Shown: positions 1 to 7,003 of the stretch, one piece after another
Layout of the letters: every line of letters starts with the position of its first letter
Numbering within the stretch: position 1 is the first letter of the stretch
Assembly (NCBI GenBank): GCA_025462985.1
Contig: JAOAPP010000185.1
Coordinates: forward strand, 1 to 7,509
DNA: 7,509 nt
Direction of reading: 5' to 3'
Source of the DNA: Bryobacterales bacterium
GTDB taxonomy: Bacteria > Acidobacteriota > Terriglobia > Bryobacterales > Bryobacteraceae
Translations under genes and position numbers: made by a program
Notes under the pieces: generated by a model
Told to the model about the DNA's origin: nothing
The model's input: only the letters and a program-made list of their open reading frames with translations
Database searches by the model: none

Positions 1-3000
1 TTGCCCGTCGATAGTCAACGCAACGCTTTGAATCTCCGGAGAGAAAGCAGGCTGCAAAGCAAAAGTGAGCTTCGGGTCGGCGGAGGCTCCGTTCGCATAG
101 AGAGAGTTTGACAGCCGCGCTGCGTTGTTGAAGAAGGCGGCGAAGCGGGCCGTGATCTCAGGCTTTTTGCCTGGGGCCGGCACGTAGGACAGGCCTTGTT
201 TAAGAAGGACGTCCTTGAGTTTCGCGTCATAGAACTGCCAGAGCGTTCCGCTTTGCGGACGGAAGACGGCGTTCATTTCTTCGAGTTCGGCCTTGGCTTT
301 GGCATTGGGATCGAAGGGGAATTTGGTGAGCAGCCCACGGTACTTCGCACAGAACTCCGCGCCCGCGGCATTCAGCGGGGCAGGGCTGGCACCATTTGGC
401 CTGACGGCGTCGAGCTGTGTGATGGGATCCGTCATGAGCTTCTGAATGATCGCCTCTATATGGGCATCGGGGTCGAGGCCGAGAGTCAACGCTGTTTGGC
501 GGGCGGCGAGGAGTGCGGAACTGGCGGCGGAGCCGGTTTGATCCGCAGCGGTCTGGACCTGATCGGGAGGGAGTTTGGCGGCTTGATCCACGGAGTTCTG
601 GAGCGCGGTCAGGGCGGACATGTAGGTCGAGTTCGAGGGACCAACGTACTGGTCGATGCTGCCTGGAGGCATCAATGTGTGCAGTGTTTTGAATGCCTTC
701 TGCACCGGCGGGGCGTTCACGTCGGTGTGCTGGCTGGCAAGCGAGAAGAGGGCCAGCAGCGGCGACTGCGCACTGGAGGTCAAAGTGAGCTTTCTGGCGG
801 CATCGCTCAGGCCGGCGTAGCGGACCACGCTGCTTTTTCTGAGGTAGTCGCGCCAGGCGGCAATGTAGTCGCGCTCATAGAGAGCTTCGATCTGATGCGG
901 AAGATTGGTGGAGTCTTCCTTGTTGGATGTTTGATCTCCAAGAACCCACTTTTCGCCCGTTGCGTATTGGGACGGATTCTTGATGGCGTTCTGTATGGAT
1001 GTGAAACCAGGCTTTGTAAAGGCTCCTCGGATTTCCAGGTTGTTGATGACAACCGCGGAAGACCCTGGGAACTGCTGGTTGAATATGACGGGCTTGTTTT
1101 TGCTGTTTGCGTCCGTCAGCATCGCCTGATAAATGCGCGGCGTGCCCCCGAACTGCAGCAGGAACTGACGCGCTTTGGTCACAGCTTGAGCATCAGCGCT
1201 TACGGCGTATGGATTCTCCTCGATCAGTTCGGCGGTGTAGAAGTCGAACTGGCGACGGGCGAGCGTCACTTTGCGTGGATCGATAGCTTGATTGCCTGTC
1301 CAGCGCTCGGCCAGCAGCGGCGGAAGGAACTGAAGCGTGGCTTTTTCATGATTGGCGGTCATTTCAAGATACGCTTTCAGGGTGTTGTAGTCGTAACCGT
1401 AATCTGCCTGGGGCGGCGGCGTAGCGGGCCAGCTTCGCATGGTATCGAGCAGCCGGCCGTGCAGTCCATCGAAGAACAGAGTTTTGAAACGAGCGAAGTA
1501 AATGCGCTTTGCTTCCGGCAGGATGTCCGAGCCTGTATAGAGACCCCATCGCATGGAGAGCGGGGGATGGGTGCGATCATACTCGGTTATCTCGACGAGC
1601 GACTGACGCAGGGAATCGAGCTTGACCAGGGACTCAAGCGGCACCGTCTGGGCGGATGAGTTGTCGGACGAAACCTCCGCGGCTGCGCGGCGCACGTCTG
1701 AGATCAGTTCGCGGTTCTTAATGAAGGAGATAAGAGAGCCAACTGCAAAGACGACGAACAAAGCTATCATGCAGCCGAGCAGAAGACGGCGCGAGGAACT
1801 GGTGCGGCTGCTGGCAGCGCTCGCAGCGAGACCGCTGCGATCACTTAAAACGACATTGCGGAAGAAGCCGGGAAGAAAAACCCAATCCGGCACTTTGCGA
1901 CGAAGGGCCCGTGAGCTTACAGGACGAGCCTGAACTTCCGCCACGGAGCGCTGGTAGCTGAAGATGCTGGTGGCATCCGGATTCGATGGAGTCTGATGCC
2001 CGAACGATTGCTCGATGGGCGCGGCCGCTTCGTCGTTGACGATGACGGGCCGCACTCCAGCAAAATAAAAGCCGCGCAGAAACGGCCCGACACCCAGCTG
2101 GCTGGGGCGACACAGTTCGAGCAGAAACTTGACTCCTGCGGTTCGCAGTTTGCGGAATTCGCGGGGGAACTCGTAGGCGGAGAGAGCCGAATCAGGGTCC
2201 GCTTCGCGAGCAAGCAGTTCCGTTCTCTTGTCGCTCAGGGAGACGGCGAGTTCTGCGAAGGCCTGACTGAGGCGTGCTGCCTCCCGCTCTCCGTACACGC
2301 CGGAACTGAGTTTCTCGGCGGGGAGGGTAACGCCCAGAATTTGCGCGGCTTCTTCACGGTCGAGATTCTTTACAAAATCGAAGAAGAAGCCGACCCTGTC
2401 CATCTTCGTGAAGAGAACATAAACGGGCAGATTCGAACCAAGCTTGGAGGAGAGTTGACCAAGCTGCGCGCGGAGAGCTTTGGCAGCGTCGGCAGCGGCT
2501 TCGGGAGCACCGGGTCTGAGCAGGCTCTCACACTCATAACAGACGACGATGGCGCGCGGGGCTCCTTCCGCTTTGCCGACGGCGGCCTTCAGCTTGCCGG
2601 GTTGGAGATATCTCGCGAGCGCTGCCCACGTGGCGGGGTTTGATTGAAGGGCGGAGCCGATTTCCAGAAACACGGCTTTCTGAGCGAGCCAGGCGTTGCC
2701 TACGACGGTAGGAGCAACAGCCCCTTCGCTGCTGACCTGCCCGGCCAGGAGTTCGGGTTCCAGGCCGGACTGCAGCACAACCGTAGTCTTGGCGGATGCT
2801 TCCGGACCGATGACGAAGATGACCGGGAGCTTGTCGAACCGGGCAGTGCGGCCGAGCGCGGAAGCGGAGAGCTTTGACTCGGCTTCCTGAAGAATACTCC
2901 CAATCTGCGCTGGCCCGACGCCGATGGGTGCGCCAATGCGCCCATCTTCTTCGCGTGCGGGACTCGTTTGTTTCGCATACCAGATGACAGCGACTGCGAT

Positions 3001-3135
3001 GAGGGCAATCGCCACACTCAGAACGAGCTGGAGAGCCAGGACTTTGTGCGGGGCTAAACCTGTGAATGGGGGCACAACCCAGGAGAGAAGGAGCAGCACG
3101 ACAGCGCCGATCCCGATGGCTACGGGAGTTTTCAT
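1..3135 (-). CDS. tssM: T6SS inner-membrane anchor protein TssM (IcmF/VasK family), C-terminus cut off by the window edge
   Basis: TssM is the large inner-membrane and periplasmic component of the TssJLM membrane complex, which anchors the T6SS and forms its trans-envelope channel. The minus-strand frame from ATG 3135 to base 1 is open for 1045 codons; I checked it codon by codon and found no stop. The family usually has about 1100-1200 residues, so roughly the last 100-150 are missing. Visible order: two N-terminal membrane helices (about residues 5-22 and 31-53), a cytoplasmic G-protein-like domain, a third membrane helix (about 451-471), then the long periplasmic IcmF/VasK region, including FRPQSG at about 958-963 and ending in LTIDGQ, which resembles the start of the C-terminal beta domain. 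The nucleotide pocket is degenerate: G1 reads GPEASAKT (110-117, Ala for the usual second Gly), the G3 position reads LEIGS (157-161) rather than DTAG, and G4 TKMD (243-246) is kept. The start overlaps the tssL stop as ATGA, suggesting translational coupling. Family identity is firm; ATPase activity is doubtful. Confidence 0.93.
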   Translation of the reverse strand, partial: MKTPVAIGIGAVVLLLLSWVVPPFTGLAPHKVLALQLVLSVAIALIAVAVIWYAKQTSPAREEDGRIGAPIGVGPAQIGSILQEAESKLSASALGRTARFDKLPVIFVIGPEASAKTTVVLQSGLEPELLAGQVSSEGAVAPTVVGNAWLAQKAVFLEIGSALQSNPATWAALARYLQPGKLKAAVGKAEGAPRAIVVCYECESLLRPGAPEAAADAAKALRAQLGQLSSKLGSNLPVYVLFTKMDRVGFFFDFVKNLDREEAAQILGVTLPAEKLSSGVYGEREAARLSQAFAELAVSLSDKRTELLAREADPDSALSAYEFPREFRKLRTAGVKFLLELCRPSQLGVGPFLRGFYFAGVRPVIVNDEAAAPIEQSFGHQTPSNPDATSIFSYQRSVAEVQARPVSSRALRRKVPDWVFLPGFFRNVVLSDRSGLAASAASSRTSSSRRLLLGCMIALFVVFAVGSLISFIKNRELISDVRRAAAEVSSDNSSAQTVPLESLVKLDSLRQSLVEITEYDRTHPPLSMRWGLYTGSDILPEAKRIYFARFKTLFFDGLHGRLLDTMRSWPATPPPQADYGYDYNTLKAYLEMTANHEKATLQFLPPLLAERWTGNQAIDPRKVTLARRQFDFYTAELIEENPYAVSADAQAVTKARQFLLQFGGTPRIYQAMLTDANSKNKPVIFNQQFPGSSAVVINNLEIRGAFTKPGFTSIQNAIKNPSQYATGEKWVLGDQTSNKEDSTNLPHQIEALYERDYIAAWRDYLRKSSVVRYAGLSDAARKLTLTSSAQSPLLALFSLASQHTDVNAPPVQKAFKTLHTLMPPGSIDQYVGPSNSTYMSALTALQNSVDQAAKLPPDQVQTAADQTGSAASSALLAARQTALTLGLDPDAHIEAIIQKLMTDPITQLDAVRPNGASPAPLNAAGAEFCAKYRGLLTKFPFDPNAKAKAELEEMNAVFRPQSGTLWQFYDAKLKDVLLKQGLSYVPAPGKKPEITARFAAFFNNAARLSNSLYANGASADPKLTFALQPAFSPEIQSVALTIDGQ

Positions 3136-3848
3136 CGGCCGGTCCCGGCTTCCGCGATCGTTTCGATTGAGGTTTCCGCCGACTGCAATGAAAACTTATA
3201 CAAGACGAACAGAAGAACGGAGAGAATGGCGCAGACGAGTGTTAAGTAGAGCATAGGCCGAGTCCATGCATCCGAGCGGGACCGCAGGCGGGATTCGGCT
3301 CCCGGACGCCAGCGTGGCGACAATTCAGGAGCGCGGCCGCGGATGCGTCCGATTCGAGACATCAGCGACTGCCGGAGACTTAGAAGTTCTCCACGACCGG
3401 AGATGCTGTATTTACCGGCGAAACCGAGAGTCAGACACAAAAGATAGACCTCGATAACATCGGCCAGGTGAGGAGAATCCGGCTGACGCATGAGGCGCTC
3501 GAGCTTTTCGAAAAACACTTCTCCGCCCTTGTGCTCTCCCGATAATTCCTGCTGGAGAGGCTTTCGGGCCCAGTCAGCGAAAGCGGCGTTGCGCAGGTTG
3601 AGCACCGTCTCATCCAGAAACGCGACGACGGCAAAGCGAGCAAGGGAAATGTCTTGATCCGAGTAGCCGAGAGAACGCCCTTCTTCATTGGCGAGTTTCA
3701 AAGCCTGAATGAATTGCTGCCGGAAGTATTGCGCATCGGAAACGCTCTGCCGGTTTGTTTTCAATCGGACGATCGATGTGAGTGTTTCCTGGTAGGCCAA
3801 CGCCAGGTTCGAGCCCGTGGGAGTGTTCGGAAGGCCTGCTTGCGCCAT
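3132..3848 (-). CDS. tssL: T6SS inner-membrane protein TssL (DotU family, short form)
   Basis: TssL is the tail-anchored inner-membrane protein that binds TssM and presents a cytoplasmic hook-shaped domain to the baseplate (TssK/TssE side). This 238-residue protein shows the DotU signature: VAFLDE at 75-80, the KPLQQELSGEH stretch at 96-106 followed by GEVFFEKLERL, and LGFAGKY at 141-147, which matches the family's conserved LGF-GKY. A basic, Arg-rich stretch (about 165-198) precedes a single C-terminal membrane helix (about 200-219) and leaves a periplasmic tail of about 19 residues. There is no OmpA-like peptidoglycan-binding extension, so wall anchoring must come from another protein. ATG 3848 is the first start after an in-frame TAA about 27 nt upstream. 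No clear Shine-Dalgarno sequence precedes it (the leader is CT-rich). It is the first gene of the leftward operon and overlaps tssM by 4 nt. tssK, often found just before tssL, is not here. Confidence 0.93.
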   Translation of the reverse strand: MAQAGLPNTPTGSNLALAYQETLTSIVRLKTNRQSVSDAQYFRQQFIQALKLANEEGRSLGYSDQDISLARFAVVAFLDETVLNLRNAAFADWARKPLQQELSGEHKGGEVFFEKLERLMRQPDSPHLADVIEVYLLCLTLGFAGKYSISGRGELLSLRQSLMSRIGRIRGRAPELSPRWRPGAESRLRSRSDAWTRPMLYLTLVCAILSVLLFVLYKFSLQSAETSIETIAEAGTGR

Positions 3849-3949
3849 AAAGAGAGTAAGATTTCTGGGAGCGGTTTACCATTCTAGCCGAGTTTCAAGT
3901 ATTTCTCGCGGTGAGGAAGCGGAAAACTGTTATATCGTTGGAGGTCGGC
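3849..3949. promoter_or_regulatory. Divergent tssL/tssH intergenic region, presumed to hold both promoters
   Basis: This 101-bp gap separates the starts of two divergent operons, so transcription signals for both are expected here. For the leftward genes the best -10-like hexamer is TAGAAT (minus strand, 3886-3881), which would give a leader of about 25 nt before tssL, but no good -35 lies at the right distance. For tssH the AT-rich TATATC at 3931-3936 sits too close to the ribosome binding site to be a normal -10. I see no sigma-54 type GG/GC pair and no clear inverted repeat for a regulator. That the gap carries promoters is inferred from layout; the individual boxes are weak. Confidence 0.45.
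3940..3944 (+). promoter_or_regulatory. Ribosome binding site of tssH
   Basis: GGAGG lies 5 nt before ATG 3950. It decides the start: the frame is open from a GTG at 3911, but that would add 13 residues not seen in ClpV proteins, whereas the protein from 3950 begins MAINLRALIGKLN, matching the usual family N-terminus. Confidence 0.8.
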
Positions 3950-6610
3950 ATGGCGATAAATTTGCGAGCCTTGATCGGGAAGTTGAATCATGTGAGCCGG
4001 AGCGCCCTCGAAGGAGCGGCCGGCCTGTGTCTCTCGCGTTCGCATTATGACGTCGAGATTGAACATTTTCTGGTGAAGCTGCTGGATTCGCCGGGGTCCG
4101 ACTTCGCTCCGATTCTGCGGCACTTCGAAGTGAACACTTCGCGACTGGCCGCTGAACTGACGCGGAGTCTGGACCGGCTGAAGACGGGCAACGCGCGGAC
4201 TCCGGCATTTAGTCCAACGCTGATTCAAATGCTGCGTGAAGGATGGACGTACGGATCGCTGGAGCACAACGCCGATTCTATTCGAACCGGGTACGCCGTG
4301 CTCGCGCTGGTGAGCGTCGATGAGCTGTCGAGGCTCATTGGCGGAGTGAGTCAGGAGTTGCAGAAGATTGAGCCGGAAGCGCTTCGGCGGGATTTTCTGG
4401 ACATTGTCGCGGGTTCGGAGGAGGCAACGACGCCCGGCGCAACGGCGAGTCCGGAAACGCCACAGGCTGCCGCCGGCGGTGGGAAGACTCCGTTTCTCGA
4501 TGGCTACACAGTGAACCTGACGAAGAATGCCAGGGCCGGAAAGGTCGACCAGGTGCTGGCGCGCGATTTCGAGATCCGTCAGGTGGTGGACATTCTCACG
4601 AGGCGGCGTCAGAACAATCCGATTCTGGTGGGGGAAGCAGGTGTCGGGAAGACCGCGATCGTGGAGGGTTTTGCGCTTCGCGTGGCCAATGGGGACGTGC
4701 CGACGCCGCTCCGGAATGTCGCCGTACATACGCTTGATCTGGCGCTTCTGCAGGCAGGCGCGGGGGTAAAGGGAGAGTTCGAGAGCCGGCTGAAGGGACT
4801 CATCAATGAAGTGAAGGCCTCTCCGACGCCAATCATTCTGTTCATAGATGAAGCGCACACGATGATTGGCGCTGGGGGACAGGCGGGGCAGAACGACGCC
4901 GCGAATCTTCTCAAACCGGCGCTGGCGCGAGGGGAGCTTCGAACGATCGCGGCAACGACATGGTCGGAGTACAAGAAGTATTTCGAAAAAGATCCGGCGC
5001 TGGCCCGGCGCTTTCAACTGGTGAAAGTGGAGGAGCCGAGCGAGGCGCAATGCGAACTGATGCTGCGCGGCGTGGTGCCGGTGCTCGAGAAACATCACTC
5101 GGTCCGAATCCTCGATAACGGCCTGGCGGCGGCTGTGAAGCTTTCGCATCGATACCTGCCCGACCGCCAGCTGCCGGACAAAGCGGTGAGCGTTTTGGAT
5201 ACGGCGTGCGCGCGACTGGCGCTGGGGCAGAACTCCCTTCCCGCGGCGATTGAGGATGCGATGCGCACGCTGGATGACCTGGCCGTGCAGAAGCGGGTGC
5301 TTGAGCGGGAGGCGGCGACGGGAACGGACCATGCCGAGCGGTTAGGGCTCATCGGCGAGAGCAAAGGCGCGACGGAGGAACGGCTCAAGAACCTCCAGGC
5401 GCGGTGGGAAAAGGAACGAAAACTGGTTGACCAGATCCGGGAACTGCGGGCCAAGCTGGAAGAGGGTCACGGTTCGCCTGCGAGCAACGGGGCCAATGAC
5501 GGTTCCGAGTTCCGGGCGCAGCTTTCGGCTCTGAATGCCGACCTGGATGCGCTTGTTGGCGAGACTCCGCTGACGCGGGTCTGTGTGGATGAACAAATCG
5601 TCGGTGAAGTGATTTCGGGGTGGACCGGCATTCCGGTGGGAAAGATGCTAAAGGACGAAGTCAGCACGGTGTTGAACCTCGAGCACGCGCTTGGGCACCG
5701 GGTTATCGGGCAGGACCATGCCTTAGCCGCGATCAGCCAGCGAATCCGAACTTCGCGCGCGCGGTTAGATGATCCAAACAAGCCGGTCGGCGTGTTTCTG
5801 CTGGTGGGACCGAGCGGAGTGGGCAAGACGGAAACGGCTCTGGCCCTGTCAGATCTGCTTTATGGCGGCGAGAAGAATGTAATCAGCATAAACATGTCGG
5901 AGTTTCAGGAGGCGCATACGGTTTCGACCCTGAAAGGCTCGCCTCCGGGCTATGTCGGGTATGGGGAAGGCGGAGTTTTGACGGAGGCAGTACGACGTCG
6001 GCCGTACTCGGTAGTGTTGCTCGATGAGGTTGAAAAAGCGCATCCGGACGTTCTCGAATTGTTCTTCCAGGTATTCGATAAAGGTCTGATGGAGGACGGC
6101 GAGGGCCGGCAGATCGATTTCAAGAATACGATCATCATCCTGACATCGAACGCGGGGACCGATACGCTGGCAAAGCTGTGCGCCGATCCGGAGACGATGC
6201 CGAGCGCGAGCGGACTGGTAAAGGCGCTGAAGCCGGAACTGGATAAAGTGTTCAAGCCCGCATTTCTGGGCCGGCTTGTGATTACGCCGTACTTCCCGAT
6301 CCGCGACGAAGCGCTGCGGCAGATCATCGTGCTGAAACTCGGGAAGATACAACGACGTCTGCAGGAGACACACAAACTGTCGCTCAGTTACGACACCGAG
6401 TTAGTGGAAGAAGTGGCGAAGAGGTGTACGGAGGTAGAAAGCGGAGCGCGTAATGTGGATAACATTCTGACTAACACGCTTTTGCCCGATATCTCTCGCA
6501 ACCTACTGACGGCTTTTGCAGAAGGCTCGAAGTCTGACGGGATTCACGTGAGCCTTGGTGAGAACGGGAGCTTCGTTTACAGTCCAGGCGTTTCGACGTA
6601 TAGTGTGTAG
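3950..6610 (+). CDS. tssH: T6SS sheath-disassembly AAA+ ATPase TssH (ClpV)
   Basis: ClpV is a hexameric HSP100/ClpB-like ATPase in the cytoplasm that pulls TssC out of contracted TssB/TssC sheath so the subunits can be reused. The protein has 886 residues, normal for ClpV. The N-domain (about 1-150) opens with LRALIGKLN and has GAAGLCLSRSHYDVEIEH, the ClpV-type version of the Clp N repeat that binds the TssC helix. An Ala/Pro/Gly-rich linker follows (about 162-190). D1 has Walker A GEAGVGKT (228-235), the pore loop KGEFESR and Walker B FIDEAH (Asp300/Glu301). A short coiled-coil M domain covers about 432-507. D2 has Walker A GPSGVGKT (620-627), pore-loop region GYVGYGEGG, Walker B LLDEVEKAH (Asp692/Glu693) and sensor-type LTSNAG. 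All catalytic motifs in both ATPase domains look intact. The ClpV-type N-terminus and the tssL/tssM neighbours separate it from the chaperone ClpB. It is followed after 2 nt by the PAAR gene, probably in one transcript. Confidence 0.96.
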   Translation: MAINLRALIGKLNHVSRSALEGAAGLCLSRSHYDVEIEHFLVKLLDSPGSDFAPILRHFEVNTSRLAAELTRSLDRLKTGNARTPAFSPTLIQMLREGWTYGSLEHNADSIRTGYAVLALVSVDELSRLIGGVSQELQKIEPEALRRDFLDIVAGSEEATTPGATASPETPQAAAGGGKTPFLDGYTVNLTKNARAGKVDQVLARDFEIRQVVDILTRRRQNNPILVGEAGVGKTAIVEGFALRVANGDVPTPLRNVAVHTLDLALLQAGAGVKGEFESRLKGLINEVKASPTPIILFIDEAHTMIGAGGQAGQNDAANLLKPALARGELRTIAATTWSEYKKYFEKDPALARRFQLVKVEEPSEAQCELMLRGVVPVLEKHHSVRILDNGLAAAVKLSHRYLPDRQLPDKAVSVLDTACARLALGQNSLPAAIEDAMRTLDDLAVQKRVLEREAATGTDHAERLGLIGESKGATEERLKNLQARWEKERKLVDQIRELRAKLEEGHGSPASNGANDGSEFRAQLSALNADLDALVGETPLTRVCVDEQIVGEVISGWTGIPVGKMLKDEVSTVLNLEHALGHRVIGQDHALAAISQRIRTSRARLDDPNKPVGVFLLVGPSGVGKTETALALSDLLYGGEKNVISINMSEFQEAHTVSTLKGSPPGYVGYGEGGVLTEAVRRRPYSVVLLDEVEKAHPDVLELFFQVFDKGLMEDGEGRQIDFKNTIIILTSNAGTDTLAKLCADPETMPSASGLVKALKPELDKVFKPAFLGRLVITPYFPIRDEALRQIIVLKLGKIQRRLQETHKLSLSYDTELVEEVAKRCTEVESGARNVDNILTNTLLPDISRNLLTAFAEGSKSDGIHVSLGENGSFVYSPGVSTYSV

Positions 6611-6612
6611 CC

Positions 6613-6915
6613 ATGGGAATGCCTGCGGCTCGCATCAGCGATATGCATGTTTGTCCAATGGTGACTCCAGGAGTCCCACCGATTCCGCACGTCGGCGGAC
6701 CTATTCTGCCGCCGTGCGCAGTTACGGTGCTGATTGGCGGAATCCCCGCAGCGCGTATCACCGATATGGCCCTCTGCGTAGGACCTCCCGATGTCATCGT
6801 GAAAGCGTCTGCAACAGTCCTGATCAATAAGCTTCCCGCCGCTCGCATTGGCGACCTAACTGCGCATGGAGGCTCTATCGTGATGGGATACCCGACCGTT
6901 CTGATCGGCGGATGA
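6613..6915 (+). CDS. PAAR-domain T6SS spike-tip protein, stand-alone
   Basis: PAAR proteins form a small zinc-bound cone that sharpens the VgrG spike and can carry effectors. This 100-residue protein is a complete PAAR domain with no N- or C-terminal extension. It shows a threefold internal repeat: PAARISDMHVC (4-14), PAARITDMALC (45-55) and PAARIGDLTAH (75-85), with TVLIGG, TVLINK and TVLIGG at the strands between. Candidate zinc ligands, by family resemblance, are His12, His26 (in PHVGG), Cys55 and His85; Cys14 and Cys35 are also present. ATG 6613 follows the tssH stop by 2 nt and has no clear Shine-Dalgarno sequence, so it is probably translated by coupling; ATG 6619 (residue 3) is a possible alternative start. 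With no toxin domain, it is likely structural or an adaptor for a separate effector. No vgrG is in the window. Confidence 0.94.
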   Translation: MGMPAARISDMHVCPMVTPGVPPIPHVGGPILPPCAVTVLIGGIPAARITDMALCVGPPDVIVKASATVLINKLPAARIGDLTAHGGSIVMGYPTVLIGG

Positions 6916-7003
6916 AGTTCAAAGTCTTTTCTCTCAGCCATTTCATAACGGCCGCCGATGTGATAAGTTACGGGGCGGTAGATTCCTCGGAGCCATCTTT
7001 AAC
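6916..7003 (+). other. Gap between the PAAR and methyltransferase genes
   Basis: This 88-nt stretch is visibly less GC-rich than the flanking genes. The methyltransferase frame has no ATG or GTG here after its in-frame TGA at 6902-6904. An ATG at 6912-6914 overlaps the PAAR stop but opens a 91-codon frame unlike any family I know. A weak extended -10-like TGTGATAAG lies at 6959-6967 without a good -35, and GGAG at 6989-6992 could serve TTG 7004. I see no convincing terminator: GCCGCC (6951-6956) and GGCGG (6974-6978) could pair only over a long loop with no T-run. Confidence 0.4.

Noticed and set aside
196..1659. Long plus-strand open frame (487 codons) opposite tssM
   Set aside because: It lies codon-for-codon opposite the tssM frame, which is open through the whole stretch and has recognisable family motifs. 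GC-rich codon use keeps the mirror frame open. The protein has no recognisable domain.
1996..2877. Two further plus-strand open frames (215 and 77 codons) opposite tssM
   Set aside because: They are in the same mirror frame as above, over the TssM G-domain; no family resemblance and no independent ribosome binding site that I can see.
3911..3949. GTG 3911 as the tssH start
   Set aside because: ATG 3950 has GGAGG at 5 nt and gives the usual ClpV N-terminus; the 13 extra residues look like untranslated leader.
3884..5332. Minus-strand open frame (482 codons) opposite tssH
   Set aside because: It mirrors the ClpV codons, is rich in Arg and His as expected from such a mirror, and has no recognisable motifs.
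6951..6978. Possible hairpin after the PAAR gene
   Set aside because: The stem is about 5 bp with a long loop and no T-run, so it is not a credible terminator.
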